A stretch of DNA of 64,000 nucleotides from an uncultured Bacteroidales bacterium. Its GTDB lineage: Bacteria > Bacteroidota > Bacteroidia > Bacteroidales > UBA932. Made by a program: the position numbers and the translations under genes. The stretch covers positions 27,054 to 91,053 of the forward strand of contig UQYV01000009.1 of the NCBI GenBank assembly GCA_900545245.1, given 5' to 3'. Position 1 is the first letter of the stretch. Every line of letters begins with the position of its first letter. The notes beneath the pieces were generated by a model, which was given only the letters and a program-made list of their open reading frames with translations, did not search any database and was not told the origin of the DNA. Below are positions 9,193-19,261 of the stretch, in pieces.

Positions 9193-9225
9193 TTTGCGTT
9201 TAGTAAAACCGAATTCATATATTTG
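9193..9225 (+). promoter_or_regulatory. Promoter of the LacI-fusion/polysaccharide-utilisation operon
   Basis: TTTG at 9193-9196 and TATATTTG at 9218-9225 are separated by 21 bp, a full match to the Bacteroidetes -33/-7 promoter. The start ATG is at 9297, leaving a leader of about 65 nt. The half-site TTTAGTAA (9199-9206) lies in the spacer, where a bound regulator would block polymerase. Confidence 0.65.
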
Positions 9226-9296
9226 CGCATACAAACCGGCAAAGCTTTTTCGGGCTTGTTTCAGAAGCCGGTGGACAGAAACTAAAAGGCGAAAAT

Positions 9297-12146
9297 ATGA
9301 AAAAACGTCTGATTTCATCTGGAGTGACAATTGCCGATGTGGCTGAGGCTGCCGGCGTGTCCGTGTCGCTGGTTTCGTTTGTGCTGAACGCAAAGAGAGG
9401 GCCTGACGGGGAGTATATGTGTTCTGCATCAAGGGCTACAGCAGAAAAAATCGTCGAAACCGCAACAAGGCTCGGCTACCATAAGAATATGGCGGCGTCC
9501 GCTCTGCGCACGGGTTACAGCAAGACACTCGGCATAGTTGTCGCAGACATCTCCAACTCCTTTTTCGGAGATATATGCAGAAACATCGAGAACCTTTCTT
9601 CGCAGGAGGGCTACCTTTCGCTCTTTGGCAGTTCCGACGACAATCCGGAGAAAATGTGTCAGATAGTCCGGAAATTCATTTCTTCCGGAGTTGACGGACT
9701 GATTGTCGCTCCTTGCGCGCATACGGAGAAGGAGATTTCTAAAATCGCGAAAAATTCGGTTCCGGTCGTATTGATAGATAGAGACCTTCCGCTGGCACAG
9801 GGAGTGGGACGGGTTATGCTCGACAATGAGTCGGCCGGAAGGCAGGCCACCCGGCATCTGATAGACAACGGCTACAAGAAGATAGAGATGGTCAGATACC
9901 GCACGGACATCCCGACCATACTCCAACGTTTCTCCGGCTACCGTCATGAAATGGAGGATAACGCTCTGGGAATGTATGTCAGGGACAATATCGTCAATGC
10001 CGAGACCATAAGAGAGGAGGTGACCGATGTCATCAAAGACGCACGCGAACGCGGTACGGAAGCCTTGATTTTCCCTTCCAATATGCTGACAGTCGAGGGG
10101 ATCGCGGCAATCGTTGATCTCGGCTACAAGATTCCCGACGACATAGCAGTTGTCGGTTTTGACCAGGAAGACCACGCGGGGGTGTATAATCCCAAATTGA
10201 GCTATGTCTATCAGCCTACGAGACTTGTGGCCAAACATTCATTTGAAATGCTCCATTCGATGATTACCGGAGAAGAGGAACCGAAGTTCAAGATGCTCGA
10301 CCCGAAATTTGTGACAGGTCTGTCTTCTTCGTCTCCAAGGGGGCGCAGGACGGATTCCATACTGCTTTGCGGTTCTTCTTTCGACAATCTCGGCGGATGG
10401 ATTTCAGATTCCCAGTTTATGGACCAGATGGGCTCGAGTTGCCTTCTGGCGCACGGGTTGGGCGTGCCGGTCTCAGATGCATCCACATCTTTTAGAGTGG
10501 AGGTTGATGGGGATTACAACATCTTTGTCCGGACTCGCAATTGGACAGCGGCCTGGTCAGACAAACCTACTCCCGGCATCTTCACAGTCTCTGTTGACGG
10601 CCAAATCATCGACTGCGTTTTTGGCGGAGGTTCTTCCGAATGGCATTGGCAGCACGGAGGGAAACTGCATCTTGAACGAGGCGGTCACTGCCTCTCAGTT
10701 CACGATTTGACCGGATTTGACGGTCGTTTCGACTCTATCCTGCTCACCCTCGGACACGGCGCTCCGGTCGAGGACATCGCGAGTCTGAGGAATCAGCTTC
10801 TCAATCTGCCTGTCTTGCCGGAAGACAGAGGCAGTTTTGATTTTGTTGTCGTAGGAGGCGGAGTCTCAGGGATGTGTGCGGCCCTTTCCGCTGCCAGGTT
10901 GGGACTGAAAGTCGCTCTGATTCAAGACCGCAAGATTCTTGGCGGAAACAACTCCTCGGAAGTCCGCGTGGGGCTCGGTGGCCGTATAAACATAGGCCCA
11001 TACCCTTCACTTGGCTATCTTCTCAACGAATTTGCCCCATCCCGCAAGGGTAATGCCCGTCCTGCAGAAATTTATGAGGATGAAAAGAAGATGGACATCA
11101 TCCTGCGGGAAAAGAACATAAGTCTCTTTATGGGCTATCGGGTCACTGATGTTGACAAAAAGGATTCCGACAGAATCCGGAGCGTCGTGGCGACCAATGT
11201 GGACGATTACCGCAGGATACGCATTTCCGGGCATTATTTCTCCGACTGTACGGGCGACGCTGTTCTTGCCTCGCTCGCCGGGGCTGAGTGCGTGATGGGA
11301 CGCGAGTCCAAGTCCGAATATGGAGAGCCGTCTGCACCGGATATTGCCGACGGGGTCACTCTTGGGGCTTCTGTGCAGTGGTATTCAGAGGAAACAGGGA
11401 ATGAAACGGCCTTTCCTGATATTGATTGGGGACTTGATATTGACGAGGAAAGTGCCCAAAGAGTTCGCAGAGGACAGTGGTATTGGGAAGTCGGTATGAA
11501 TGACGATCAGATACGGGATTGCGAGAAAATCCGTGACTACGGGATGTATGTGGCCTACTCTAACTGGGCATATCTGAAAAACCGTTCTCCGTTCAAGGAG
11601 GAGTATGCTCATTCTGAACTGAAGTGGCTGTCCTATTACGCCGGAAAGCGTGAGAGCCGCAGGATTATGGGAGAGTTTGTGCTGACTGAAAATGATTTGC
11701 GGAATTTTGTCATGTATGATGACGGATGTGTGGCGACGTCTTGGTACATTGACAATCACGAGCCGGATCCTGATAACGCCCGCCGCTATCGCGACCCGTG
11801 GTTGAGCCGTGGATGTCTTACACCTTTGGGATTCTATCCATTGCCGTTCCGTTGCTTATACAGCAAGGATGTAAAAAACCTGTTCATGGCCGGGAGAAAC
11901 ATTTCTGTGAGCCACATTGCACTGGGTACGACAAGGGTTATGCGTACCTGCGCTATGATGGGGGAGGTTGTCGGGATGGCGTGTGCGCTCTGTCTTGAAG
12001 GCGGGGTAGATCCACATGATATTTATTCGAAGCGTTTTGATCGCCTCCGTGAACTGATGAATAAGGGAACGGGTGATCCGAACAGGCCATACACTCAGAT
12101 ATATACTTTGATTGATACAACGGCCGAACGCCGGGAGGACTGCTGA
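9297..12146 (+). CDS. LacI-family regulator fused to an FAD-dependent oxidoreductase
   Basis: This is one uninterrupted 949-residue reading frame. Residues 10-32 are a LacI helix-turn-helix (TIADVAEAAGVSVSLVSFVL), and a hinge leads to a periplasmic-binding-protein-like sensor at about 76-345 (LGIVVADISNSFFGDI; IPDDIAVVGFDQ). A linker of about 8 residues leads to a beta domain at 354-485 containing GGWISDSQFMDQMGSS and LLAHGLGVPV. This is the N-terminal module usual in secreted Bacteroidetes FAD oxidoreductases. The Rossmann motif GGGVSG (520-525) and a FAD_oxidored-type C-terminal domain follow (LFMAGRNISVSHIALGTTRVMRT). There is no signal peptide, so the enzyme part must be cytoplasmic. It heads the operon, 55 bp before the GH3 gene. 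The domain assignments are secure; the function of the fusion is inference. Confidence 0.85.
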   Translation: MKKRLISSGVTIADVAEAAGVSVSLVSFVLNAKRGPDGEYMCSASRATAEKIVETATRLGYHKNMAASALRTGYSKTLGIVVADISNSFFGDICRNIENLSSQEGYLSLFGSSDDNPEKMCQIVRKFISSGVDGLIVAPCAHTEKEISKIAKNSVPVVLIDRDLPLAQGVGRVMLDNESAGRQATRHLIDNGYKKIEMVRYRTDIPTILQRFSGYRHEMEDNALGMYVRDNIVNAETIREEVTDVIKDARERGTEALIFPSNMLTVEGIAAIVDLGYKIPDDIAVVGFDQEDHAGVYNPKLSYVYQPTRLVAKHSFEMLHSMITGEEEPKFKMLDPKFVTGLSSSSPRGRRTDSILLCGSSFDNLGGWISDSQFMDQMGSSCLLAHGLGVPVSDASTSFRVEVDGDYNIFVRTRNWTAAWSDKPTPGIFTVSVDGQIIDCVFGGGSSEWHWQHGGKLHLERGGHCLSVHDLTGFDGRFDSILLTLGHGAPVEDIASLRNQLLNLPVLPEDRGSFDFVVVGGGVSGMCAALSAARLGLKVALIQDRKILGGNNSSEVRVGLGGRINIGPYPSLGYLLNEFAPSRKGNARPAEIYEDEKKMDIILREKNISLFMGYRVTDVDKKDSDRIRSVVATNVDDYRRIRISGHYFSDCTGDAVLASLAGAECVMGRESKSEYGEPSAPDIADGVTLGASVQWYSEETGNETAFPDIDWGLDIDEESAQRVRRGQWYWEVGMNDDQIRDCEKIRDYGMYVAYSNWAYLKNRSPFKEEYAHSELKWLSYYAGKRESRRIMGEFVLTENDLRNFVMYDDGCVATSWYIDNHEPDPDNARRYRDPWLSRGCLTPLGFYPLPFRCLYSKDVKNLFMAGRNISVSHIALGTTRVMRTCAMMGEVVGMACALCLEGGVDPHDIYSKRFDRLRELMNKGTGDPNRPYTQIYTLIDTTAERREDC

Positions 12147-12200
12147 ATGAGGGTGACCAAAAAGTCTTTTTGTTATGTATGAAAAACCACATAATCGATT

Positions 12201-14330
12201 ATGGACTATAAGTTTCTGATACCTGTACTGCTGACTTTTTTCGTATGCTCCTGCGAAGAGAGAGCATTGCCTGCGTACCTTGATGTCTCGAAACCTGTTG
12301 AGGATAGAGTTGAGGATGCGCTCTCCCGTATGACAATGGAAGAAAAAGTGGCAGTGCTTCATGCGCAGGCCCGTTTCTGTTCTCCCGGTGTTCAGCGTCT
12401 TGGCATACCGGAACTGTGGTTTACGGACGGACCGCACGGAATCCGTGCAGAGGTACAATGGGACAATTGGACTTCGGCCGGCTGGACAAGCGATTCCTGC
12501 ACAGCCTATCCGGCGCTCACGGCGCTTGCCGCCACATTCGACCCGGCTCTCGCCTATGACTATGGTGTTGCGATAGGGGAGGAGGCTCGCTATCGGAATA
12601 AGGATGTACTGCTTGGTCCCGGCTGCAACATTTGCCGGACACCTCTATGTGGACGGAATTTTGAGTATATGGGGGAGGATCCTGCCCTCGCCTCTGCGAT
12701 GGTCGTTCCCTATGTCAAGGGCGTTCAGGAACAAGGCGTGGCCGCGTGCGTAAAACATTTTGCGCTCAACAATCAAGAACTGCACCGCCACACCACAAAC
12801 GTGGTTGTCAGCGACAGGGCTTTGAACGAGATTTATTTGCCGGCTTTCCGCGCAGCCGTAGAGGAAGGCGGCGCCTGGGCGATGATGGGTGCCTACAATC
12901 TCTTCGATAACGAGCACTGCTGCCACAACTCCCGTCTTTCCAGGATTCTTAAGGAAGAGTGGGATTTTGACGGAGTTCTCATAAGTGACTGGGGAGGGAC
13001 GCACGACACGGAGCAAGCCATCATCAACGGTCTTGATATGGAATTCGGGACTTGGACGGACGGATTGATGGTGGGGAAAGGAAACGCCTATGACAAGTTC
13101 CACCTTGCACAACCATATCTTGAACGGCTCAGAAGCGGGGAGGCCTCGGAGGATGTGCTGGACGGGAAAGTCAGAAGGGTTCTCCGCCTGATGATGCGGA
13201 CCTGTATGTCAGGGAATCGCGGATGGGGCCGCTTCACCTGTCCCGAGCATTCAGCTACGGCGCGCAGAATCGGTGCTGAGGGTATCGTACTGCTCAAGAA
13301 TGAGGAAAATCTGTTGCCTCTTCATCACCGGAGGATTCTTGTTGTGGGGGAGAATGCTGTCCGAAGTATGACTATGGGCGGTGGAAGTTCGTCTCTCAAG
13401 GCAAAGTATGAAGTGAGTCCTCTTGACGGACTCCGTGCAGCCTTGCCTGATGCGGAAATAGTATATGTCCCCGGCTATTCGTCTTCTGCTTCTGTAGATG
13501 AAAAAGACGCATTGGCTGCGGCGACAAAGGCGGATGTCGTTGTGTTTTTTGGCGGACTGAACAAGGATAAGTACAATGATGCCGAGAGTTATGACAGAGA
13601 AGACTGGCATCTGCCGTATGGGCAGGATTCCCTTATCCTAAAGCTCGCAGCCGTGAATCCTTCCCTTGTTGTTGTTAACATCTCGGGCAACCCTGTCGCA
13701 ATGCCGTGGGCGAAGGATGTCCCTGCCATAGTTCAGGGATGGTATCTCGGAAGCGAGGCGGGAAACAGCCTTGCGGATGTATTGACCGGCCGTGTGAATC
13801 CATCAGGGCGGCTTCCGTTCACTATCCCGGTGAGACTTGAGGATGGTCCGCTTAGGGATGTGTCTCAATATCCTGGAATTCCGCGCGGCGATGCATCCGA
13901 CAAGAACACAATCTGGGACGAGACCTATTCGGAAGATGTTTATGTCGGCTACAGATGGTATGAAAAGAATGGAATTGAACCGTTGTTCCCATTCGGACAC
14001 GGCTTGAGCTACACCTCCTTTGAATATGGCAGACCGAAGATCTCTGGGACGGAATTGAGATTTTCAGTCACAAACTCCGGACAACTTGCCGGGGCGGAGG
14101 TCGTTCAGGTTTATGTCGGCCTTCCGGGAAATGACCGTCCGGTCAAGGAACTGAAAGCTTTCAGAAAAGTCTTCATCGAACCAGGAGGGACCATTGATGT
14201 TTCAATGAAGATTGATGCGGAGAAACTTAGACAATACGATGACGGCTGGATTTTGCCGCGAGGAGAATATAATGTTTTCATTGGGTCATCGTCTACTGAC
14301 ATAAGATATTCAACAACCATTAAACTTTAG
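12201..14330 (+). CDS. Glycoside hydrolase family 3 (beta-glucosidase-like) lipoprotein
   Basis: The 709-residue protein has a lipoprotein signal (TFFVCSC). The GH3 N-terminal barrel includes DGPHGIR, GPGCNICRTPLCGRNFEY, KHFALNNQE and the nucleophile region VLISDWGGTHD, with Asp263 as nucleophile. The second domain carries NDAESYDRED, where Glu462 is the likely acid/base in an E-x-x-D-R motif. A C-terminal fibronectin-III-like domain ends the protein (VVQVYVGLPG, then LKAFRKVFIEPG). Full family length suggests an active exo-acting beta-glycosidase in the periplasm or on the cell surface. It is the only recognisable glycosidase of this operon, so the glycan is probably short or a simple glycoside. 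Confidence 0.93.
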   Translation: MDYKFLIPVLLTFFVCSCEERALPAYLDVSKPVEDRVEDALSRMTMEEKVAVLHAQARFCSPGVQRLGIPELWFTDGPHGIRAEVQWDNWTSAGWTSDSCTAYPALTALAATFDPALAYDYGVAIGEEARYRNKDVLLGPGCNICRTPLCGRNFEYMGEDPALASAMVVPYVKGVQEQGVAACVKHFALNNQELHRHTTNVVVSDRALNEIYLPAFRAAVEEGGAWAMMGAYNLFDNEHCCHNSRLSRILKEEWDFDGVLISDWGGTHDTEQAIINGLDMEFGTWTDGLMVGKGNAYDKFHLAQPYLERLRSGEASEDVLDGKVRRVLRLMMRTCMSGNRGWGRFTCPEHSATARRIGAEGIVLLKNEENLLPLHHRRILVVGENAVRSMTMGGGSSSLKAKYEVSPLDGLRAALPDAEIVYVPGYSSSASVDEKDALAAATKADVVVFFGGLNKDKYNDAESYDREDWHLPYGQDSLILKLAAVNPSLVVVNISGNPVAMPWAKDVPAIVQGWYLGSEAGNSLADVLTGRVNPSGRLPFTIPVRLEDGPLRDVSQYPGIPRGDASDKNTIWDETYSEDVYVGYRWYEKNGIEPLFPFGHGLSYTSFEYGRPKISGTELRFSVTNSGQLAGAEVVQVYVGLPGNDRPVKELKAFRKVFIEPGGTIDVSMKIDAEKLRQYDDGWILPRGEYNVFIGSSSTDIRYSTTIKL

Positions 14331-14335
14331 TTATA

Positions 14336-16189
14336 ATGAAAAGAGTAACACTATTCTTGTTTTGCGCTGCACTGCTCCTATGCTCTTGCGTGCGAGAGAG
14401 CGAACCCGACAGCAATGTCAAGGCTGTTGTGAAACTCTCTGTCAGCGACATCCTCTCTTCTTCTGCGACAATCACAGTCGAAAGCAGACAGAAAGATGTC
14501 ACCGGCTATCTTTTGCTGCCACCTCAGAAATATGACGATGTCGCGCCTTACCTCTCTATGGACGCTATCGAAAAACTGGCAATTATAAAGGATAAGGCCC
14601 AAAAGCAGGAAAGCCTGACTCCATTGCGAGTTCAAGGTCTGAAACCCCGGAACAAATACTTTGTCGGGGTTGTGGGCATCGATTCCGGAGGCGAGGTCAT
14701 CACAGCGCCGGTCTTTACCACATTCGAGACAGTAACGCTAAATACGGCACTTTCCACTGTATATGAGGGGCGTACTCCGGAAGGAAAATATGCTTTCAAG
14801 GCGAAGCTATCTCCGGATCCTTCCACTGTGAAATTCAAATATGTATTTGACGGAAAGTATGTTGCCTCAACGGCTGCGGAATTGCGGGAACTCCTCTTGA
14901 GCTCTTCTCCGGATGTAAAGACCGCCACTGAGGCTGTCGAACTCAGAATTGAGTCGGAGGCTAAGAAGGTGATGCTTGCCGCCCTGCCATTTGATTTGGA
15001 CGAGAACGAAGGACAACTATCTTCGCTGCTGTCTGCGGGGGATATGACCCTTGTTACTGTGGATATTGACGGGGTGCAGACTCTTGAGTCCACAGAGGAA
15101 GACGACAATGTCTATGAGGGTATAGTGAATGTGCCTTCAACAGCCGAATTTACTGTGACTATAAGCGGCGAGCAATATGGCTTCTTGTCTTGGTCCGGAG
15201 TCGGAGGCGTGGGCAGTTTCACAGAGAAATACAATATCGCCTATCCTCCGGTGGGTTTGAATGCCGCTCAGAACGGTACCCGTCCTCTTTCCTATTCAGT
15301 TTCAAAATCCATAGGACGAATGGCGAAGATTGCAGATGGCGGCAACAAATTCTGGATTTCATTGGGAGGTCCGGCTAAATTATTTGTCCGCATAGACCTT
15401 GGCAATGCCGACGGCATTCCTCGCTATTATTTCCGTCTTCCGGATGAGGAAAATGTGATTCTTTATGAGTCTTTCGACCTTTTTGCCTATTCCGGGGATT
15501 ATATGAAACCGGCTAACGGCTGCGCTGTTCCGCTTGCGCTTGATAAGGTTGACGGTACCGAGCCGGGTACTATGCAGGCGTGGAATCTGACCAATGCCCA
15601 TGGTGCCAACAAAAACGAGGTCGGTTATGAAAAGACCTGGTTCGACTATCCTGAACAGTTGCACGGAAAAGTTCTCGCACCTCAGACTTATATCCGTAAT
15701 CGCGACCTGTCCGGCTGGAAAATACTCAATGGCGGAGAACGGGTCGGAGCGTTGCAGCTTTCCGTTTCCGGCACGAATACATTCGGACAGCTTGAAACTC
15801 CGGAACTTTCATCTTTGACAAAGAGTACTAATCTCAAACTTGAACTCGATTTGGCGAGGTTCTCCGGCGCATCCAAAAACCGCATCGCAGTTCGAGTGGT
15901 GGGCGGCGGCAGTTTTAGCCGCGGAGAGGTCACGGTGGACGGAAAGAGCAAAAAGACTCTGACTGTCTCTGGAAATGAATTTCTTGTAGGCTACGAAGCT
16001 GATGTCTGTCCTCCGACTGTTTCCAACGGCACTGTGGACAAGCCTGTTTCCCATTTTGTTTTCGACATTTCCGGTGCAGTTTCAACGACAAAAATCGTCA
16101 TCGACACCTCTGTGGACGCCAATGAGAAGGGGGACAATGCCAATGCGTCGCGTTGTTTCGTCTTTGAACTGAAACTCAGCAAATTATAA
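14336..16189 (+). CDS. Unknown surface lipoprotein of the polysaccharide-utilisation operon
   Basis: The 617-residue protein has a lipoprotein signal (ALLLCSC). Residues about 28-125 resemble a fibronectin-III-like module (SATITVESRQK, LRVQGLKPRNKYFVGVVG). The C-terminal 130 residues (LELDLARFSG, VRVVGGGSF, HFVFDISGA) resemble a jelly-roll carbohydrate-binding fold. No catalytic motif was seen. It sits 5 bp after the GH3 gene and 3 bp before susC, so it is operonic. A surface glycan-binding role (SusE/F- or SGBP-like in position) is inferred from context and architecture only. Confidence 0.5.
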   Translation: MKRVTLFLFCAALLLCSCVRESEPDSNVKAVVKLSVSDILSSSATITVESRQKDVTGYLLLPPQKYDDVAPYLSMDAIEKLAIIKDKAQKQESLTPLRVQGLKPRNKYFVGVVGIDSGGEVITAPVFTTFETVTLNTALSTVYEGRTPEGKYAFKAKLSPDPSTVKFKYVFDGKYVASTAAELRELLLSSSPDVKTATEAVELRIESEAKKVMLAALPFDLDENEGQLSSLLSAGDMTLVTVDIDGVQTLESTEEDDNVYEGIVNVPSTAEFTVTISGEQYGFLSWSGVGGVGSFTEKYNIAYPPVGLNAAQNGTRPLSYSVSKSIGRMAKIADGGNKFWISLGGPAKLFVRIDLGNADGIPRYYFRLPDEENVILYESFDLFAYSGDYMKPANGCAVPLALDKVDGTEPGTMQAWNLTNAHGANKNEVGYEKTWFDYPEQLHGKVLAPQTYIRNRDLSGWKILNGGERVGALQLSVSGTNTFGQLETPELSSLTKSTNLKLELDLARFSGASKNRIAVRVVGGGSFSRGEVTVDGKSKKTLTVSGNEFLVGYEADVCPPTVSNGTVDKPVSHFVFDISGAVSTTKIVIDTSVDANEKGDNANASRCFVFELKLSKL

Positions 16190-16192
16190 AAA

Positions 16193-19100
16193 ATGAAGGC
16201 TATGAAAAAGTTGATTTATATGGTTTTGGTCTTGAGTCTGATTCCGTTGGGACTTCGTTCTCAAGACAAATACACCGGGCGGGTTCTTGCGAGCGACAAT
16301 ACTCCGGTAGTGGGTGCTGCCGTGATTATAGAGGGAACGACTGACGGAGTCGCCACCGATGTGGACGGAAAATATGAGATTAGGGCTTTGCCGGGGCAGA
16401 AATTGCTTGTCTCTTGCATAGGCTTTTCTGATGCCCGCAAGACTTTGGGGACGCAGACCGTCGTCGATTTCGTGCTTGAGGAAGACACAACCTTCCTCGA
16501 AGAAGTGGTGGTGGTCGGCTACGATGTCCAGAAGAAAGTGAATCTCACCGGTTCGGTATCATCCCTCTCCGCAGGACAAATCGAGACTCGGCCTGTTGCT
16601 ACCGCAGCAAATGCTCTTCAAGGTCTGGCTGCAGGAGTCACGGTCACGAACCAGTCCGGCAATCCCGGTTCTCCAGGGAGCTCAATCCGTGTCCGTGGTA
16701 TCGGAACATTCGGAGGTTCAAGCGCTTCGCCTCTCGTGCTTGTTGACGGAGTGCAGGGCAGCATTGACGATGTAGACCCTTCCCAGATTGATAAAATTTC
16801 TGTTCTGAAAGATGCGGCATCATCCTCAATCTACGGCTCAAGGGCAGCCAACGGTGTGATACTCATAACAACCAAGCGCGCTCCGAAAGACCGTTTCTCT
16901 CTGAGCTACAGAGGCTATGCCGGCTGGTCATCCCCGACCGACATCCCGAAACTCGTAGGCGCGGAGGATTATATGCGCCTGAGCCGTGAAGCTTCACTCA
17001 ATGATGGAGACACCCCTTTGTATTCCGAAGAATACATCGCAAGATATATGGACAACCATCGCGTGGACCCGGATTCATATCCTATAACCAAATGGCAGGA
17101 GAAAGTTCTCAACGGAAACGGATTCACCCACAGCCATGCGCTTTCTTTCAATGCCGCATCGGGTAAAATCCGCAATAATGCATCCTTCGGCTATCTCAAT
17201 CAGAACGGTATCATCAAACGTCAGAACTATTCCCGTTTCACTCTTCGCGACAATATGACAATCGACGTGAACGAGCGTCTCAACGTGAAATTTGATTTCG
17301 CGACGAATTTCGGACGGCGTAATGCTGTTCCTCTTGCCGCGAGCCTTTTCAATATGATGAATACCCGTGACCCTCTGATTCTCACGCAGTGGTCCAGCGG
17401 TGACTATGCCCCGATGACCGGGGGATCTACGAATATCCTTCCGGTGACAGACGGTGAGGGCGGACAAAAGAGAGTGGACAATCTCAGGATAAACGGTGCC
17501 GTTTCGCTGAGCTGGTCTCCGTGGAAATGGCTGACTCTGGAGGGAAAAATCGCTCCTCGTCTGGCAGTGTCACACACCCACCTTTTTGAGGACGTGATTC
17601 ACTATGCTTCAGATGCTTACGGCTCACAGTCTCCGGTGAAGAGCCGTCTGTACAATGAACTGACGGAGTCCCAGACGCAGAACTTCTATATGACTTACCA
17701 GGGCACGGCTTCCTTCCATCAGAAATTCGCCGATGCGCACGAGGTGAAAGTCCTTTTGGGAGTTTCGCGTGAGACTATGAGCCAGAGGTATTATTCGGCT
17801 TCAAGGCAGAGTCTTCCATATCCCGACTATCCCGTGCTTAATGTAGGGGCCGAGGACGAGACGATGTCCAATGCCGGCACAAGGTCGGAATGGGCTCTCC
17901 AGTCATTCTTCGGAAGGGTTAATTACAATTATAAGGAGAGATATCTCATTGAAGGAAATATCCGTTTTGACGGTTCGTCAAGATTTGCCAAGGGCAGGCA
18001 GTGGGGTATATTCCCTTCAGTTTCAGCAGGTTGGAGAATAAGTGAAGAACCTTGGATGACAAGAGCAAAAAAGACTCTCACCGAACTCAAACTGAGGGCG
18101 TCCTACGGACAGTTGGGAAATCAGAACATAAGTTCGTCAAATTATCCTTTCGCGGAGCAGCTTGCAATGGATGTATATTCCGTAAACGGAGTGCTTGTGC
18201 CTATTGCCTACAGAAACACTCTTGCAAACGAAGACATCACTTGGGAGACCTCCGAGATGTTCGATATCGGCTTCGATGCGGCGTTTTGGAATAAATTCAG
18301 CCTGACTGCCGATTTCTATCTGAAGAATACCCACGGGATTCTGATGACTCTCAACATCCCTCTCTCTACCGGTCTCAATGCCCCATATCAGAATGCCGGC
18401 GAGGTCAGGAACATAGGCTGGGAACTCAGTGCGGGCTATCACGACAGTTGGGGAGACTTCCGTTTCGGGATAGACGCGAACCTCTCCGACGTAATCAATA
18501 AAATTACGGATATGAAGGGGCAGTATGAGAGCCGCAGCAACGGGATTATCCGTAATCAGGAAGGCTCGTCAATCAATTCCATCTACGGACTTCAGTGCAT
18601 CGGGATGGCACGTACACAGGAGGAAGCTGACTGGGTGAACATTAATCTGAGGCAGTATGGAAAAGACATAAAGCCGGGAGACCTCATCTATGCGGACACC
18701 ACGGGGGACGGGGTTGTGACGGATGCGGACAAGACCGTCATCGGCAGCACAGTACCTCGCTACACCTATGGGGCGACACTCTCCTTCGGCTGGCGGGGGC
18801 TGGATTTCAGCGCTTTCTTCCAGGGCGTCGGCAAAGTGGATTCCTATCTGAGTTCCTACTTCGTGCAGCCTTGCATCAACGGAGGTACATTCCGCACGGA
18901 ACATCTTGACCGCTGGACGGTGGAGACCCCGGACGGATTCTATCCGAGAATGTCCTACAAGAGTGAACACAACCGCCAAGTCTCTTCGTTCTGGATGAGG
19001 AACGCCTCCTATCTCCGGCTCAAAAACCTCACTCTGAGCTACTCCCTGCCGGAAAAAATACTCAAGAAATGTATCAAAAAGGTCTCATTCTTCGCTTCTG

Positions 19101-19255
19101 CCGAGAATCTGTTCACCTTTACGAAATTCTATCAGGGCTATGACCCGGAGGTTGGCTATGACCCTAATGCCCGCGACGGCGTTTCACTTGGAGCTGTCGC
19201 AGACAACTATCCGCAGGTGAAAACCTACACATTCGGTGTTGAACTCAAATTCTAA
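16193..19255 (+). CDS. SusC-like TonB-dependent outer-membrane transporter
   Basis: The protein has 1020 residues, with an alternative start at the ATG at 16202. A signal peptide is followed by a carboxypeptidase-regulatory-like domain (YTGRVLASDNTPVVGAAV) and the TonB box region EEVVVVGYDVQKKVNLTGSV. The plug contains RVRGIGTFGGSSASPLVLVD and IYGSRAANGVILITTKR. The barrel ends TYTFGVELKF. This is the canonical SusC/RagA architecture without an N-terminal STN domain, so no anti-sigma signalling is predicted. It imports oligosaccharides together with the adjacent SusD partner. Confidence 0.95.
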   Translation: MKAMKKLIYMVLVLSLIPLGLRSQDKYTGRVLASDNTPVVGAAVIIEGTTDGVATDVDGKYEIRALPGQKLLVSCIGFSDARKTLGTQTVVDFVLEEDTTFLEEVVVVGYDVQKKVNLTGSVSSLSAGQIETRPVATAANALQGLAAGVTVTNQSGNPGSPGSSIRVRGIGTFGGSSASPLVLVDGVQGSIDDVDPSQIDKISVLKDAASSSIYGSRAANGVILITTKRAPKDRFSLSYRGYAGWSSPTDIPKLVGAEDYMRLSREASLNDGDTPLYSEEYIARYMDNHRVDPDSYPITKWQEKVLNGNGFTHSHALSFNAASGKIRNNASFGYLNQNGIIKRQNYSRFTLRDNMTIDVNERLNVKFDFATNFGRRNAVPLAASLFNMMNTRDPLILTQWSSGDYAPMTGGSTNILPVTDGEGGQKRVDNLRINGAVSLSWSPWKWLTLEGKIAPRLAVSHTHLFEDVIHYASDAYGSQSPVKSRLYNELTESQTQNFYMTYQGTASFHQKFADAHEVKVLLGVSRETMSQRYYSASRQSLPYPDYPVLNVGAEDETMSNAGTRSEWALQSFFGRVNYNYKERYLIEGNIRFDGSSRFAKGRQWGIFPSVSAGWRISEEPWMTRAKKTLTELKLRASYGQLGNQNISSSNYPFAEQLAMDVYSVNGVLVPIAYRNTLANEDITWETSEMFDIGFDAAFWNKFSLTADFYLKNTHGILMTLNIPLSTGLNAPYQNAGEVRNIGWELSAGYHDSWGDFRFGIDANLSDVINKITDMKGQYESRSNGIIRNQEGSSINSIYGLQCIGMARTQEEADWVNINLRQYGKDIKPGDLIYADTTGDGVVTDADKTVIGSTVPRYTYGATLSFGWRGLDFSAFFQGVGKVDSYLSSYFVQPCINGGTFRTEHLDRWTVETPDGFYPRMSYKSEHNRQVSSFWMRNASYLRLKNLTLSYSLPEKILKKCIKKVSFFASAENLFTFTKFYQGYDPEVGYDPNARDGVSLGAVADNYPQVKTYTFGVELKF

Positions 19256-19261
19256 GAAACG

